Both the position numbers and the translations under genes were made by a program. Positions 21,974 through 33,540 of a stretch of DNA of 64,000 bases are shown here, piece after piece. Origin of the DNA: Dipteris shenzhenensis. Lineage: Eukaryota; Polypodiophyta; Polypodiopsida; Gleicheniales. Numbering within the stretch: position 1 is the stretch's first letter; every line of letters starts with the position of its first letter. Below the pieces are notes generated by a model, which saw only the letters and a list, made by a program, of their open reading frames with translations, was not told the DNA's origin and did not search any database. The DNA is taken from NCBI GenBank assembly GCA_047967505.1, contig CM106539.1; one strand, written 5' to 3'.

Positions 21974-22239
21974 AATGTAGGCTCTTTCCTACGGCTTTCA
22001 TAGGAAGAGAAGGGTTTTCTCAGTATGCAGGGTTCTGAGGCTTTTTGTCACCTACAGATATATCGGGGTTGTCGGTTGTAGTATATGTGTAGCTTAGGAC
22101 CTCGAATCATGTTCCGGTGAGAGATGTAGGCTTAAGTGTCATAAGGAAACAAAGTGCATGCATGTGTAAAAGGAATGTGTATCATCATGATTGAGGTAAT
22201 GAAGGCTTTCGCCTTCATTAGGGGTTGCAGGGTATCAAA

Positions 22240-22815
22240 GTAAGGCCCAACACATATCAAACACCCATCAAGTGTTTTTGTTGTGGAGAAAACCACCGCA
22301 TAGTAGAAGAATGCCCACACAAGGGTAACCCCACTTCATTCCAACTTGTGTGCAAGGAATGCAGAGTTGGGCATGCTTGCATGGATTGCCCACTAAGAAC
22401 AAAGCCTCAACCAACCATGGAAGTCAAACCTGATGTACTCCTCGGGATGATAAGTGTGGAAAATCACAGTGTGGCAACACAAGTGTGGCGTCACAGCCAA
22501 TCTTGATCATAACAAGATAGCAGAAAGAAGCAGCACAACAAAAACTCCTTTTTGCTCAAAAAGCAAAGAGCTCTTTGGAAAAACAAGCCATGCCAATCCC
22601 ACAAACCATGCCTAGCACATCCACAGAAAGTGCCACCCAAGGAGCCAAGGAAGCATACCCCAATGTTGAAACTAAAAAGACGTGCTGCGAAGCCTTGAAG
22701 CAATGGGTTCAACAAGAACAAGAAAAATTTGAGGTAGACAGGATGGTAGCAGCAGAGGTCAGAGCACCATCAACACCCAACATTGACACAGTGATTGATT
22801 CCAACAACTTCTAAG
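22240..22815 (+). pseudogene. Element B gag C-terminus (two zinc knuckles)
   Basis: Open from 22,234: TPIKCFCCGENHRIVEECP and then LVCKECRVGHACMDCP are two Cys/His knuckles, expected at the gag nucleocapsid. Spacing differs from the usual C-x2-C-x4-H-x4-C: three residues separate the second Cys from His in both. A stop follows at 22,504. Gln/Lys/Glu-rich sequence in another frame continues to 22,812. The capsid part is missing, so the 5' end of the element was lost. Confidence 0.7.
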
Positions 22816-22999
22816 AGGTAATAGAGCAACATGCAAAACCCTAATTGGATGGCACCGCACTAGCAAGCTTGATAAGCTGCCCAGTGACAATGCCAATTGG
22901 GCCAATCTTACTAGGAAATTGCCCTACAATGTGTTAAAGTTTCAAGGGATGGATCGAATCTTCACAATACTTCCCCCCACCTGAAGAAGAGGAAAAGGT

Positions 23000-23515
23000 A
23001 ATTTCGGTAAAACTCAGTGCTCGGGATGACATAAAAAATGTAACCATCATGCTGGAGCATAAAGCCTTTGGTCAATACCAGACAATAATGGACAGTGGAG
23101 CCGGAGTAAACATTCTAGCAAGAAAGCTATATGAGGAATGGGGCCTACCTCTAATGCAAAAGGCCACATTTAACATCTGTCTAGCTGACCACATGAAAGC
23201 CATTGGGTATCGTTGACAATGTGTCAACAAAAATTGCTAGAGTAAGATTCACGCTCTAGTTTACTATCTTGGATCTTCCCAAGGGTGCCACAGCATACCA
23301 GATATTGTTGGGAAGACCATGGCTTCGAGAAGCATCGGTACTCCATGATTGGGGCACTGATAGGATCACTATCCAAAATAGAGAAACCACTGTCAAAATT
23401 AAATGCAGGAACATGGGAAATTAAACCCACTATTCCTAGAAATGTTGAAGACACTTCTTCCACTATAGCCACCAGTGCATCCCCTGTGCCTACCAATGCA
23501 CTAAAGCCAAGATAG
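23000..23515 (+). pseudogene. Element B protease
   Basis: TIMDSGAGVNILARKLYEE (about 23,082-23,140) is a retropepsin active site with its usual context. The second half is in another frame: ILDLPKGATAYQILLGRPWL (about 23,266-23,325) carries the LGRPWL motif near the end of Ty3 proteases. A stop near 23,218 and a frameshift separate the two. Confidence 0.85.
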
Positions 23516-23524
23516 AGCACTTCA

Positions 23525-24105
23525 ACGAATTCGAAAGAATGCAAACTAGACTGGTTAAATTGTACTTAACTAAGCCCACAAAAGCACGTGAGTCCCAAAA
23601 TTTTAAATGGGATCCTAAAGGGCTTGAAGGTGTTTGTATGGTTGAAGAACCACTCCTTGGGAGTGAGACTCCTATTGAAAATCCGTCACTAGTCTCACAA
23701 AGCAAAAAGCTTAGAAAGTGCAAACCCAATGTGAGAATGAAGAGTGAAATGGTGAATAGTAACAAAAAAGAAGAACAAGGAAACACATGTGAATTGGACC
23801 AAATATCTTCTAGTAGAGCTAGCAGCCAAGCAAGCACCTCAAAGTGCCATGAAGGCCTAAGAGAAGTTCCTGATTGCTTTAAAAAGACACTAGAGGAGAA
23901 GCAACAATAGCAATGCCTAGGCCAGCCAGGGAATCAGGGCTCAAAGAAATAGAGAATATTGAGGATACCCCAGTTTATGAAGGACTAGCCAAGACAAGGA
24001 AACTGAATCTTGCCTTGGATAGTGAAGAAGAAAAGCTTGTGTACATCGGTGAACAGCTCACTGTAGAAGAAGAAAAAGAACTGAAAGCACTCAAGACTAC
24101 TCCGT
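23525..24105 (+). pseudogene. Element B protease-RT linker
   Basis: Lys/Glu/Ser-rich, mostly open in one frame to 23,908 and then in another. It ends in KLVYIGEQLTVEEEKELKAL, the usual lead-in to Ty3 RT. It stops being homologous at about 24,105, where the inverted segment starts. Confidence 0.75.
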
Positions 24106-24740
24106 GTGTGACCAAGAATTGCCATTTTAGAGGATTCAAAGACATTCCATATTCCTTGCATTTTTTAAGAACTTCAAGGCATTTCAAGGAAGACTTGTAG
24201 GAACTTGTTGAGAAATTCCTTGAAGGCGGTGTACATTACTCTTTGAAAAGTAGATGGGGCATTTCATAAGCCAAATGGCATTACTCTATATGCAAAATTG
24301 CCCCCAATTTGGACTTGGTTGTACCCATTGAACCCATCCAAGAAGCTATACACTTCAAATCCTGCTATCCTTTCTAAAACTGTTTCACTCAATGGTAGGG
24401 GATAATGATCTCTGATTGTTGCTACATTGATGTTCTTGAGATTCACACATATTCTGAGCTTCTTGTTTTTCTTAGGAACAATCACAACTAGTGACACCCA
24501 ATCGGTATGCTCGATCTCATAAATGAAACCAGCATCTAGTAATTTTTATAGTTCTTCATAAACATGGGTGCCATACTTGGGATTTGTCCTGTAAGGTCCA
24601 CATACCTTTGGTTTGGATCCTTCCCTTATTGGTATGGTATGTACTGTAACTTCTGGGGAAATCCCTTTCATTTCTTTGTAGGACCAAGCCATGCAATCTC
24701 TATATTCCCTACCTACATACATTCATACATGTATTTATGT
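24105..24740 (-). pseudogene. Element B RT core, inverted
   Basis: On the - strand this reads, in correct RT order from 24,700 down: REYRDCMAWSYKEMKG, CGPYRTNPKYG, LLDAGFIYEIEHTDW, VVIVPKKNKKLRICV, YPLPLSETVLERI, YSFLDGFNGYNQVQI, AYRVMPFGL and CKEYGMSLNPLKWQFLVT. These are exactly the parts missing between ELKAL (left, +) and NIVSRHGIATDIDK (right, +). Two short pieces are lost, after QVQI and around the catalytic YxDD, which is not found. This fits an in-place inversion with small deletions. Confidence 0.85.
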
Positions 24741-25450
24741 CATCCATAAATAGCTACAAGAACATAGTCTCTCGACATGGGATTGCAACTGACATTGACA
24801 AAACAAAGACCATCATGGAGCTTCTCCCCCCACTAAATGCCAAGGGAATCCAAGTCTTCATGGGACATGCCGGATATTATAGAAGATTCATACTGAGGTA
24901 TGCCATGATTGCAAGGCTCCTATATAAGCTCCTAGTCAAATTCATCTGGATAGACAAATGTGAACAAGCATTCGAAACCCTCAAGTGGAGATTGATCATA
25001 GCCGCTGCTCTAATGGCACCAAATTGGGACATAGAATTTCATGTACATACTGATGGTTCCAATTATGCAGTAGGGAGTGTGTTATGTCAACTTGGAAAAC
25101 ACAACAAAGACTACCCAGTATACTTTGCAAGCAGACAACTAAATAATACGAAGGTGAATTACACAACAATAGAAAGAGAAGCCTTGGCAATGATCTACAA
25201 CGTGAAAAAATTTCGACACTATCTATTGGCTACTGACTTTATCTTCTACAAAGATCATCAAGCCTTATTATATCTTGTGAATCGGCCATGTACCACAGGC
25301 CAGATCACTCCTGCTACAAGAATTCAATTTCAAAATTGTGGTAAGAAAAGGAGCTCAACATTTCATTGCCGATCACATGTCACGATTGAGGACAGGAGAA
25401 GAGCCAAAAGGAATAGAAGACGACCTACCAGATGTCGCATTATTTCAAAT
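24741..25450 (+). pseudogene. Element B RT thumb and RNase H
   Basis: IVSRHGIATDIDKTK, VFMGHAGYYRRFI and the RNase H motif HTDGSNYAVGSVLCQL (about 25,045), then YFASRQLNNTKVNYT and EREALAMIYNVKKFRHYL, are standard Ty3 features in one 242-codon open frame from 24,737. The C-terminal part shifts frame near 25,320 to GAQHFIADHMSRL. Confidence 0.93.
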
Positions 25451-26765
25451 AGATGTTGTTCCTGATTGGTGTGTAGACATCATTGGGTACTTAATGGCAG
25501 GAAGACCACCTCCTGAAATGAAAGCAGTGGATGCTCGAAAACTAATTCTAAAAGTTGCACCCTATCAACTCATTGCAGAGGACAACTATACAAGATGGGC
25601 AAGGACCAAGTTTTAAGGAGATGTGTGATGCCACATGAGATCATGCCAATCCTCAGTGAGGCACATGAAGGCATTGCAAGTGGACATTTCCAAAGAGAAG
25701 CAACATCAAGAAAAGTCCTTCTCGTAGGATACTGGTGGCCACCACTTTGGTAGATGCCTATGAATATGTCAAAAGCTGTGATGTCTGCCAACGAACTTCT
25801 AAACCACAACACAAAGACTTCAATCCCCTAACAACAGTCGTTGCACAAAAACCCTTTGAAAAATGGGGAATTGATTTTGTGGGTCCCATCCATCCCCAGC
25901 AGCAAAAGGAACACAAGCACGCTACATCATAGTGGCCACTGATTACTTTACTAAGTGGGTTGAAGCTAAAGCCATAAGAAAGGCAGATGCCAGAAGCACA
26001 ATAAGGTTCTTGTAAGAGAATGTGATCACTTGATTTGGATGTCCCATTGAAATTGTGTCAGATAGAGGCACACATTTTGTCAATGATGTCATCCAAAAAC
26101 TCATCTGGCTTTATGGTGATCCTAGAAAGAGCACACCTTACTACCCCCAAGGGAATGGACAAGCCGAATCCACCAAGAAAATTCTATGTATTGTCCTCAC
26201 CAAGGTAGTAGAACCAAAGCATTCTGATTGGGTAGAGAAACTAAATGCGGCCTTATGGGCATACAGAACCACACCCAAGGTCAGTACAAGAAATACACCT
26301 TTTCAATTGGTGTACGGCCTTGAAGTTGTGGTCCCACTGGAATTTGTAATACCTAGTCTATGCATAGTAGTACAAGAACATATGGGAGATCATGCATCGC
26401 TGAAAGAAAGACTCTACCAATTACAGAAGCATATAGAGACTAGATTAGTTGCCTACCATGCCATGATAACATAAAAAAAAAGAAGGAAGGCATGGTTTGA
26501 TGAAAACCTCAAAGACAAAGACATCAAGGAAGGTGACCTGGTTTTGTTGTACAATACCAAAGTCCATAAGGGCAAGCTCAAATTTTTACGTCAAGGACCT
26601 TATACAGTCAAAAAAATGAATCCCATCGAAGCTGTGCTACTAGAAACACTGGATGTAGTCTAGTTCACAACAACAATATACGGGAGCCGATTGAAGTGCT
26701 ACTACATCAACATGCAAGCCATCCCTGACAATAATGAAGATTTGGGGGCCCCAAGTCTTCCATAG
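25451..26765 (+). pseudogene. Element B integrase
   Basis: The zinc domain is seen in EAHEGIASGHF and CDVCQRTSKP (about 25,660-25,800). The core has WGIDFVGPI (first D, about 25,870), DRGTHFVNDV (second D, about 26,060) and GNGQAESTK (E, about 26,150). The C-terminal part has WVEKLNAALWAYRTT, VYGLEVVVPLEF, KEGDLVLLYN and GPYTVKKMNP, ending near 26,765. Frameshifts near 25,620, 25,740 and 25,925 and stops near 26,015, 26,033 and 26,472 disable it. Confidence 0.93.
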
Positions 26766-26879
26766 TTAGGACTAGATTGTATCACAAGCACTCAGTAGCA
26801 TATGTACGCCTTCGCACATATAGGTAGTTTCAATCGATTTCAACCTAGGGCTCAGAGGTGATGATTGAGTCCTAGCTGC

Positions 26880-28710
26880 CCTATGATTCCCTTAGCAAAG
26901 TAAGCATATAGGAGGAATGCCCACCTTTCTCATTTCCAAAGGCACAAGAATAATATCCAAAGAAACATTTGGATGCAAGATTCTTTGAAATGCAGGATTT
27001 ATTCCCACCTAACACAAAGTCACAAAGCGGGGGAATACGCCATGATATGATTCTAGACCCCATATGCAAAGAGGCAGCTAAGTTTTTGGCTAATATTTTC
27101 AATCATACAGGAGTGAGAAAAAACTAAATGATAGTAAAAACTCTTACACTCATTGGTAGAGCAAAACTACAAGACTGGGCTCAACACATATCCTTGCTGC
27201 TAACCAATTATGTATCCCAACTACCCATGATGGCAAAAGCTATATTGCCCATCTATTGGCCAAACACTGATATTATCGCCAGAATGGGAATTAGACCCTC
27301 CACCTACTCTCAATGTGGATAGCATGGAAGGGCAACAATCCGAATAGACTCCAGAGAATGACAATGTGGAAAGAACACTGCAACTTAATTCAGTCTTGCT
27401 TTTGCAATAGAAGGACTCAAGCATGGAAATCCAAGAGGATACCATTCCACATAATGACTTTGCAAGAGAGCCAAATAGCATGCCTCTCCAAGAATCACAA
27501 GTCACCAATGTTGACGACTCCATGACTCTAGATTCACAACCCCCAAATGTCTCTAGTGGCACCATACAGCAGACTGTTGTTCAAGAAATAGATCAACATT
27601 CCACATGGGCACATGGGAGTCAACTATATGTCCAATACAAGCAAGGCCATAGCACATTCTAGATCATATAACATCATAGCCATTAGTTACAACAATGGTC
27701 TCAATTACTTGCTACCATGGTGTCAGATGAGCAAGACAGAGAAATGGAAAGACAAATGCTCCCATCATTCCAATCCAAGTTGCAAAGTGCCGAGACTAAA
27801 ATTATGAAGCTCAAGGAAAGCATGGCAGAAAAAATGCAGCAACAACTCCTTGCACAAAATGCTCTAGCAGAAAGTAGAAAGGATGCCCTACAAGCCACGG
27901 TTTCTCTCCAAGAAACACACCTACAATTATCTGATGCCTTGAACCAAAAGGAAAAGGTCGAGTTACCCCTTTCCCATATGCAATCCACTTGTGATGATAT
28001 CAAGAAGGAAATGGTGCACTGAAATGAAAGATTACTACTTAAAGAGGATCAACTCCATGCCACATTAGACACAAACAATGAGTCATAGAACAGTCTCAAA
28101 CAGGGTGAACGTCAAATTCAAGCACTAGAGAAGGAATGCATGGCATCAAGAGAGAGACTTGTGCACACCAAAGTAGAACTGGATGCTCAAGAACAAGAGA
28201 TACTCCAACTCCACATGCTTAATGATCAATTTCCATGGCATCCAATTATTCAATAGTCTAAAGCTTGGATACACCTCCACATTAGGTAAGTATAAAGATA
28301 AGTACATGGAGTGGCAAAATAAAAAAGCAATAATTTCCTAGTTGAAGATTCAACTATTAGGTCAAGCCAATGAGACGATGCAGAGGGGTCATCACAAGAT
28401 CTTTTGCTACAAGGGATCACTACATTATACCAAGAGCTTGTTGCAGTCCTCCAGCAAGAGGATCACCTTGAAGGAAGAATATGCATACTCTGGATGCACT
28501 TGCAAATCAAAATGTTACATGTAGTATTTGGTCTTGATTGGACCAGACCAGTAAGCACAAAGACTCTCCGAGATCTATGCCGGCGTATGGATGAAGACGA
28601 GAGGAATGTGTTCTATCTCTAAATGCATGCAAACCTCTTACAGTTAAAGGCTAATGCAATACTACCATATAAATGCTTGATGGGAAGCCCCCCTCTTCGG
28701 GTAGTATCCG
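26880..28710 (+). pseudogene. Element B post-integrase ORF (unknown function)
   Basis: Collinear with the element A region. KEAAKFLANIF and LIGRAKLQDWAQHISLLLT (27,060-27,215) match A's KEAAQFLSTIL and KLKQDWVQHLVIFLT. A strongly heptad-like, Gln/Glu/Lys-rich stretch at 27,717-28,200 (QSKLQSAETKIMKLKESM) suggests a coiled coil. LYQELVAVLQQEDHLEGR and RRMDEDERNVFYL (28,425-28,620) match A and C, followed by LMGSPPLRVVSGLLP (to about 28,725), also present in C. Stops and shifts are scattered. The domain is not assigned to a family; the conserved order in three copies says it belongs to the element. Confidence 0.75.
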
Positions 28711-28718
28711 GACTCCTA

Positions 28719-29632
28719 CCTAAATCTATCATATGCTTATCAAAATCAACCTTCAGAAAGCAGATATCATGATTTGATTCCCTAGCATATTCATAGCCCT
28801 CCCAAATATTAATGATGGCTTCTAATAAATGTGTGCCCTTTAGTATCCACTTAGCCATTCTATTTTTGACTCTCAAAGCAAGGGCTTTGGCAAAAATCTT
28901 GTAACTACAATTAAGCATGGTGAGTGGCCTCCAATTTCTTAACTCCTCCTTATCCCCCTCCTTAGGAATTAGTTTGATAACTCCCCCATTGATATATATG
29001 AGTAGGCAGATTGCCACTGCTAACACTCTCTTACCACAAAAGAAGGAGATAGGGACCAACAGTGGACCAAAGTCTTTTGTAGAATTCAATAGGCAGCCCA
29101 TCTTCTCTTGGAGTTTTGTTTTGCCATCTGCAACTCATAAAGTTCAGGTTTTTTAAGGTATTTGTTATCAAAGCTGAGTACAGTGTTCTTTTTAGCAAGG
29201 TTACTGAGTTCCTTGGCATTACTCACATCAACATCAACTTATATAGTTGAGGATAACAAATTTTGAAAGTGGAGATGAATGAGGTCTATATTCTCCTCAA
29301 GAGAGGAGGAAAGAGAATTGTCAGCTTTTATAAGGAGGGGAATCTCTTCATTAGATCTTTTTCTTCTAATAATCTTGAAGTATTCCTTGGTAGGTCTCAA
29401 CTTTGCCAGCCCATGATTCTCTAAAGTATATTTTGGTATCATTAAGTAAAATATGTTCTTGTATCCTAAGTTCCTTCCTTTTCTCAACCAAATAAGCCTG
29501 GGCATGTAAGTCTCCATGTCTAGCTAAGCCTTCCAAAGAGACTATCTTGTCTTGAATAATGTCCATTCTCTTGGCCCTTATCTTTGCTTTGTCTTTTCTT
29601 GCTTTTCTGAGTAACATTTGGGTTTGTTCCAC
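28719..29632 (-). pseudogene. LINE linker and N-terminal reverse transcriptase
   Basis: From 29,632 a Lys/Arg-rich linker (KARKDKAKIRAKR), then PREDGLPIEFYKRLW (about 29,110), LIYINGGVIKLIPKEGD, LRNWRPLTMLNCSYKIFAK and LLEAIINIWEGYEYA, ending FLKVDFDKH. These are RT motifs 0 to 2 of plant L1. The F/YxDD motif and everything after is missing. Confidence 0.88.
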
Positions 29633-29839
29633 AGCTGTACACTAGGAATCATTGGCTGAGATAGTCTCAGAGAAGGTCATCAGCCAAATTGTTTTTATCC
29701 CTTCCTGGACGCTTTTAAGGTCAAAGAGTTTAGGGTCAGCCTTAAACCAGGAGGTGGTCTTTTGTCATCCTAGGCCAAAGTCACACTTGAGGAGCACAGG
29801 CTTGAGGTAAGAGAGAAAAATAGAAGAGAAGACTTGAGT

Positions 29840-30657
29840 CTAAAGAAAACTAGAATGACTTACTAGCTTTTGAGAAGCATAAACCCTATCCAATCTAGGC
29901 TCTCTTCTATTGACACCAACTTGATTGTTGGACCAAGTAAAAGAACCTTTCATCCCCATGCCAACCAGGCTTAGGGCTTCTTTCAAATTCTCCCATATAG
30001 TGAGTTCACTACCTGTGATTATAGTACCTTTTCCAAGCCATTTATCAGTGGAGCTCTCTACCATGTTGAAGTCCCCCACCACAAAGCACTTGTTGCCTGC
30101 ATGAAGTAAAGATTCCCAACTAACCTTCCTGTCCTGTATACTATTAGGGGCATGCATTGAAATCAAGTGAAAGATTGACACTGTAAAGAGCACTTGAGCA
30201 TAATCCATGTGTGTAATTCGTCCAGTTCAACACTTAAAATTCCATGGGAATAATTAAAAAGTATCCCAACTACCACACCACCCTTTCCCTCCTCATGCTA
30301 GGTGAAGAACCAGTTTCTTCTCTTATCAATAGTTTTAAGTCTATTTTCAAGAGAGGCTCCAGAGACTTTGACCTCTTGTAAGGTAAGAAATGTAGGAGAA
30401 AGATTATTAGCTCTCAGCCAAGAAGCTACCTCTTCTCCTCTACCAGAGTTAGTGAGACCTCTGACATTGAGAGAGAGAATGGCTATTGATTTATTTACCA
30501 TTCTTTCTAGTCCCCTTTCTGGACCTCTGGTTGGGGATATTGACTTGGGAGGAGGCACCTTTACCTTGGGAGAGCTTTCTCTTACTTTGCACTTGAGTAA
30601 AGGTCTTTCCTTATACCAGACTATCCTTTTCACCAGCAATGACAATGTCTTGTTCAT
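29840..30657 (-). pseudogene. LINE apurinic-type endonuclease
   Basis: AILSLNVRGLTNSGRGEEV and FLTLQEVKVSG (30,500-30,370) hold the first catalytic residues (N and E). After a gap, CFVVGDFNMVES (about 30,090) is the GDFN motif and SFTWSNNQVG with EPRLDRVYAS (about 29,950-29,880) completes the fold. A stop or shift lies between 30,300 and 30,208. It nicks target DNA in the intact element. Confidence 0.9.
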
Positions 30658-30999
30658 CTTCTAAGTCCTCCTCATCACTAAGTCTAGAAGAGGTCATCTT
30701 ATCATCTCTATTGATGTCCTCTTCAAAGTCTTTTGACCAGCCTGGCTCTACATGAGCATCCAAATCCATATTCTAATTTTTTATAATACACTCTTCTGTC
30801 TCACAATTAGCCAGGGCATCAAAGGTATTGTTCAGCACTAGAGAGTCATCTATTTTCCCTTTACCTTTGTCCAGAGAGGGTTTGGGCTTGGCAGCACCTT
30901 CACTCAGAGGAAGGGACGTTTCAATAGTGGCAGGGACCTTGGGAATCCATTTCTCAGTTTGTTTGGGGTTATTAGGTGCGGGAGAATCCTTGGGCTTGG

Positions 31000-31566
31000 A
31001 TTTAGATCTCTTTAATTACATGACTTCCCATTCTATAGAGGAAGCATGAATTTGGTAGATTCTTGTAAAAGGAGGAGATGTTCTCTCTATATATGCTCCC
31101 ATTTCTATTCACCATGACCAGAGTGCTCGGAAGATCCTCTACAATATCAATTTTAATGCACGCTTGAGGGTTAGCTCTAGGATTTATAAATTTTTCTTTC
31201 TCAACACCCACTATCTCTTCCAGTCCACTATATAGGGAGGCAAGTTGGTTGTAGAGGGACAGAGGAAGATCTGGCAGTTCTACCCAAATAGGGGTAATAG
31301 TGGACCTGGGCAAGTCAGGGTTAAAGTTATGCTTCCACCTCTCTAAGTAGAGAGGTTGGTCTAATGGTCCAAAGAGTATGGTTAAGGGCATTGGAAGCCA
31401 TACTAGGGGACTCAGAGAGGAAAACAAAAGAACCCTTTCTTAGAAACCTCACATTAGTGACATTAATGCCTTGTCTCACCCAATTGGTTCTCACCCAGTT
31501 CTCAATAAAAACTAAGGGGGGTCTGGGCCCAAGAAGGAATATTTGGATGAAGACTCTGCCCAGCAA
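31000..31566 (-). pseudogene. LINE ORF1 (nucleic-acid-binding, DUF4283-like)
   Basis: From 31,566: GRPPLVFIENWVRTNWV, GSFVFLSESPSMASNAL and WTIRPTSL, then a frameshift and PLYLERWKHNFNPDL, ITPIWVELPDLPLSLYN and ACIKIDIVEDLPSTL. This is the plant L1 ORF1 pattern, in which W..F and IWV.LP.LP are hallmarks. The usual zinc knuckle is not seen. About 185 codons in two frames. Confidence 0.85.
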
Positions 31567-31644
31567 AAATGGGGCAAAGATCTCATTTGCATAGAAGCCT
31601 CTGAGGAGTAGATGTAGAAAACAACAAGTGTAAAAGAAGATGAG

Positions 31645-32460
31645 TTGGAAGAATTGAATTTATGCATGGCAAAAAAGTCGCAAATAGTAAAACTTAGTGT
31701 ATATGTGGAAGGAACTTTCAAAATAGAATCGATGTATTTCTTAATGGAATGTAAAGACATTTTTGCTTGGGAATACACTGACATGAAGGGCATAGATCTG
31801 AGCATGTGTGTTCACTACATAAATCTAAAAAAGAACGCAATTCCAGTTGCACAACATATGTATCAAATGAATCCTAACTATGCTAAGTTGGTTAAAGAAG
31901 AAATAGATAAATTGATTAGAGTAGGTTTCATATACCCTATGGAAAAAGTGTCCCCTATAGTCATAGTCCCCAAGAAAAATGGCAAATTGTGGATTTGTGT
32001 GGACTACAGAAATTGAATGCAGCCACTATCACCAACCCCTTCCCTATACCTTTTTATGACACAATGTTGGACGTAGTAGCGAGCAATTTTTTAGATGGAT
32101 TTAGTGGGGTATAATCAGATCTAGATGGTGAAGGAAGATAAACACAAGATGGCATTTGTGATGGAATGGGGGATGTTTGCAAGCAATGTAATGAATTTCA
32201 AATTGAAGAATTCTCCACCCACATTCCAAGGATGGATGCAGAAGATTTTTGCACCATACCTCAACTTTCATGAGAGTGTTCTTGAATGACTTCAGTGTGT
32301 TTGGCAAAAAAGATGAACAAATCGAATGACTATGTTTCAAAAAAGGTCAGGAGCCTCGCTTGAGCTTCAACCAATGAAATGTGCATTCGCAATCCGCTGG
32401 GGTGTCTTACTTGGACACATCATTTCAGCCAAAGGGATGGCTATTGATTGAAGGAAGGTT
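31645..32460 (+). pseudogene. Element D reverse transcriptase
   Basis: CKDIFAWEYTDMKGID, YQMNPNYAKLVKEEIDKL, GFIYPMEKVSPIVIVPKK and WICVDYRN occur in one frame (31,645-32,016), then fragments in shifting frames: KEDKHKMAFVMEWGMF, CAFAIRWGVLLGHII. The YxDD region is not readable. Many stops. Confidence 0.88.
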
Positions 32461-32474
32461 GCTGCAATCTAAGA

Positions 32475-33540
32475 GGCTAGAGATCCCAAAAATGCCAAAG
32501 CGATTATGTAGTTTTTTGGGCAAGTAAAATGGCACAATAGATCTCTCAAGTATCTTTCCTATGTTTGTCAACCACTAACAAGTATCTTTCCTATGTTTGT
32601 CAACTGCTAACAAGATTGGTTAAGAAAAGTGAACAATTTTTCTGGAGAGAGGAGTAGCAAAAAGCATTCGATCTATTGAAGAAAATGATGGTAGTAGCAC
32701 CTACCCTCATCCCACCAGATGGGGACCCGAGATTTTCATATTTTTGTGGATGCATTGAACATTGCCATAGGTGCAATTTTAGTGCAAACCTTGAAGAAAG
32801 GGTGGTTCCAGCAAATATACTATGCCAACTGTACCTCATCATTAGCCAAACAAAATTATTTAGTTACCATTGAGAGGGAAGTCTTGGGCATGGTATATGC
32901 TTTACAAAATTCAAACATTATATTTTGGGCAATGTAGTGGTCTTTCATCTTGACCACTAGGCATTACTATATCTGGTCAATAAGCCACAACCATCCAGAA
33001 GGATGCAAGGCTAGAGATCCCAAAAATGCCAAAGAGAGTATGTAGTTTGTTGGGCAAGTAAAATGGCACAATAGATCTCTCAAGTATCTTTCCTATGTTT
33101 GTCAACCACTAACAAGTATCTTTCTCATGTTTGTCAACTACTAACAACATTGGTTAAGAAAAGTGAACAATTTTTTTGGAGAGAGGAGTAGCAAAAAGCA
33201 TTCAATCTATTGAAGAAAATGATGGTAGTAGCACCTACCCTCATCCCACCAGATGGACTCGAGATTTTCATATTTTTGTGGATGCATTGAACATTGCCAT
33301 AGGTGCAATTTTAATGCTAACCTTGAAGAAAGGGTGGTTCCAGCCAATCTACTATGCCAACCGTACCTCATCATCAGCCAAACAAAATTATTCAGTTACC
33401 ACTGAAAGGGAAGTCTTGGGCATGGTATATGCTTTGCAAAATTCAAACATTATATTTTGGGCAACGTAGTGGTCTTTCATGTTGACCACTAGGCATTACT
33501 ATATCTAGTCAATAAGCCACAACCATCCAGAAGGATGCAA
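32475..33540 (+). repeat. Tandem duplication of about 533 bp (RT end and RNase H start)
   Basis: The segment from GGCTAGAGATCCCAAAAATG at 32,475 is repeated from 33,009, ending with CCATCCAGAAGGATGCAA at about 33,008 and 33,540. Each copy encodes VDALNIAIGAILxxTLKKGW and EREVLGMVYALQN, an RNase H piece. The copies differ by scattered substitutions and small indels. Confidence 0.92.

Larger units (their letters stand above)
13999..22233 (-). mobile_element. Ty3/gypsy element A, deleted, with a post-integrase ORF
   Basis: The strand is set by the integrase C-terminus (about 20,240-19,626). About 75 bases are shared in direct orientation between 13,999-14,078 and 22,150-22,233 (GTGTATCATCATGATTGAGG and flanks), which I read as parts of the two LTRs, each cut by a neighbouring insertion. 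A possible primer-binding site lies at 21,955-21,973. Gag, protease, RT, RNase H and most of integrase are absent; a 1.07-kb G/A-rich block stands in their place. Downstream of integrase a long decayed ORF region (19,325-15,667) is kept. The element belongs with B: the integrase ends are nearly collinear. LTR limits are inferred. Confidence 0.75.
22234..28710 (+). mobile_element. Ty3/gypsy element B, same family as A, with inverted RT core
   Basis: Order on the + strand: end of gag with zinc knuckles, protease, an inverted RT segment, RNase H, integrase, then a post-integrase ORF. No LTR is recognisable at either end: the left end cuts element A's LTR, and the right end merges into a LINE at about 28,710. 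Every gene has stops or shifts. Its integrase and extra ORF match A and C, defining one family. Confidence 0.88.
28715..31600 (-). mobile_element. L1-type LINE, 3'-truncated
   Basis: On the - strand: an ORF1 with a DUF4283-like RNA-binding region, an AP-type endonuclease and the first third of RT. It breaks off at FLKVDFDKH near 28,730, before the catalytic motif, where element B sequence begins. No poly(A) tail or target duplication is seen. It separates element B from element D. Confidence 0.88.

Noticed and set aside
24264-24497. An independent Ty3 element inserted on the - strand within element B.
   Set aside because: The segment supplies exactly the RT part missing from B and has no LTRs or extra domains; in-place inversion is simpler.
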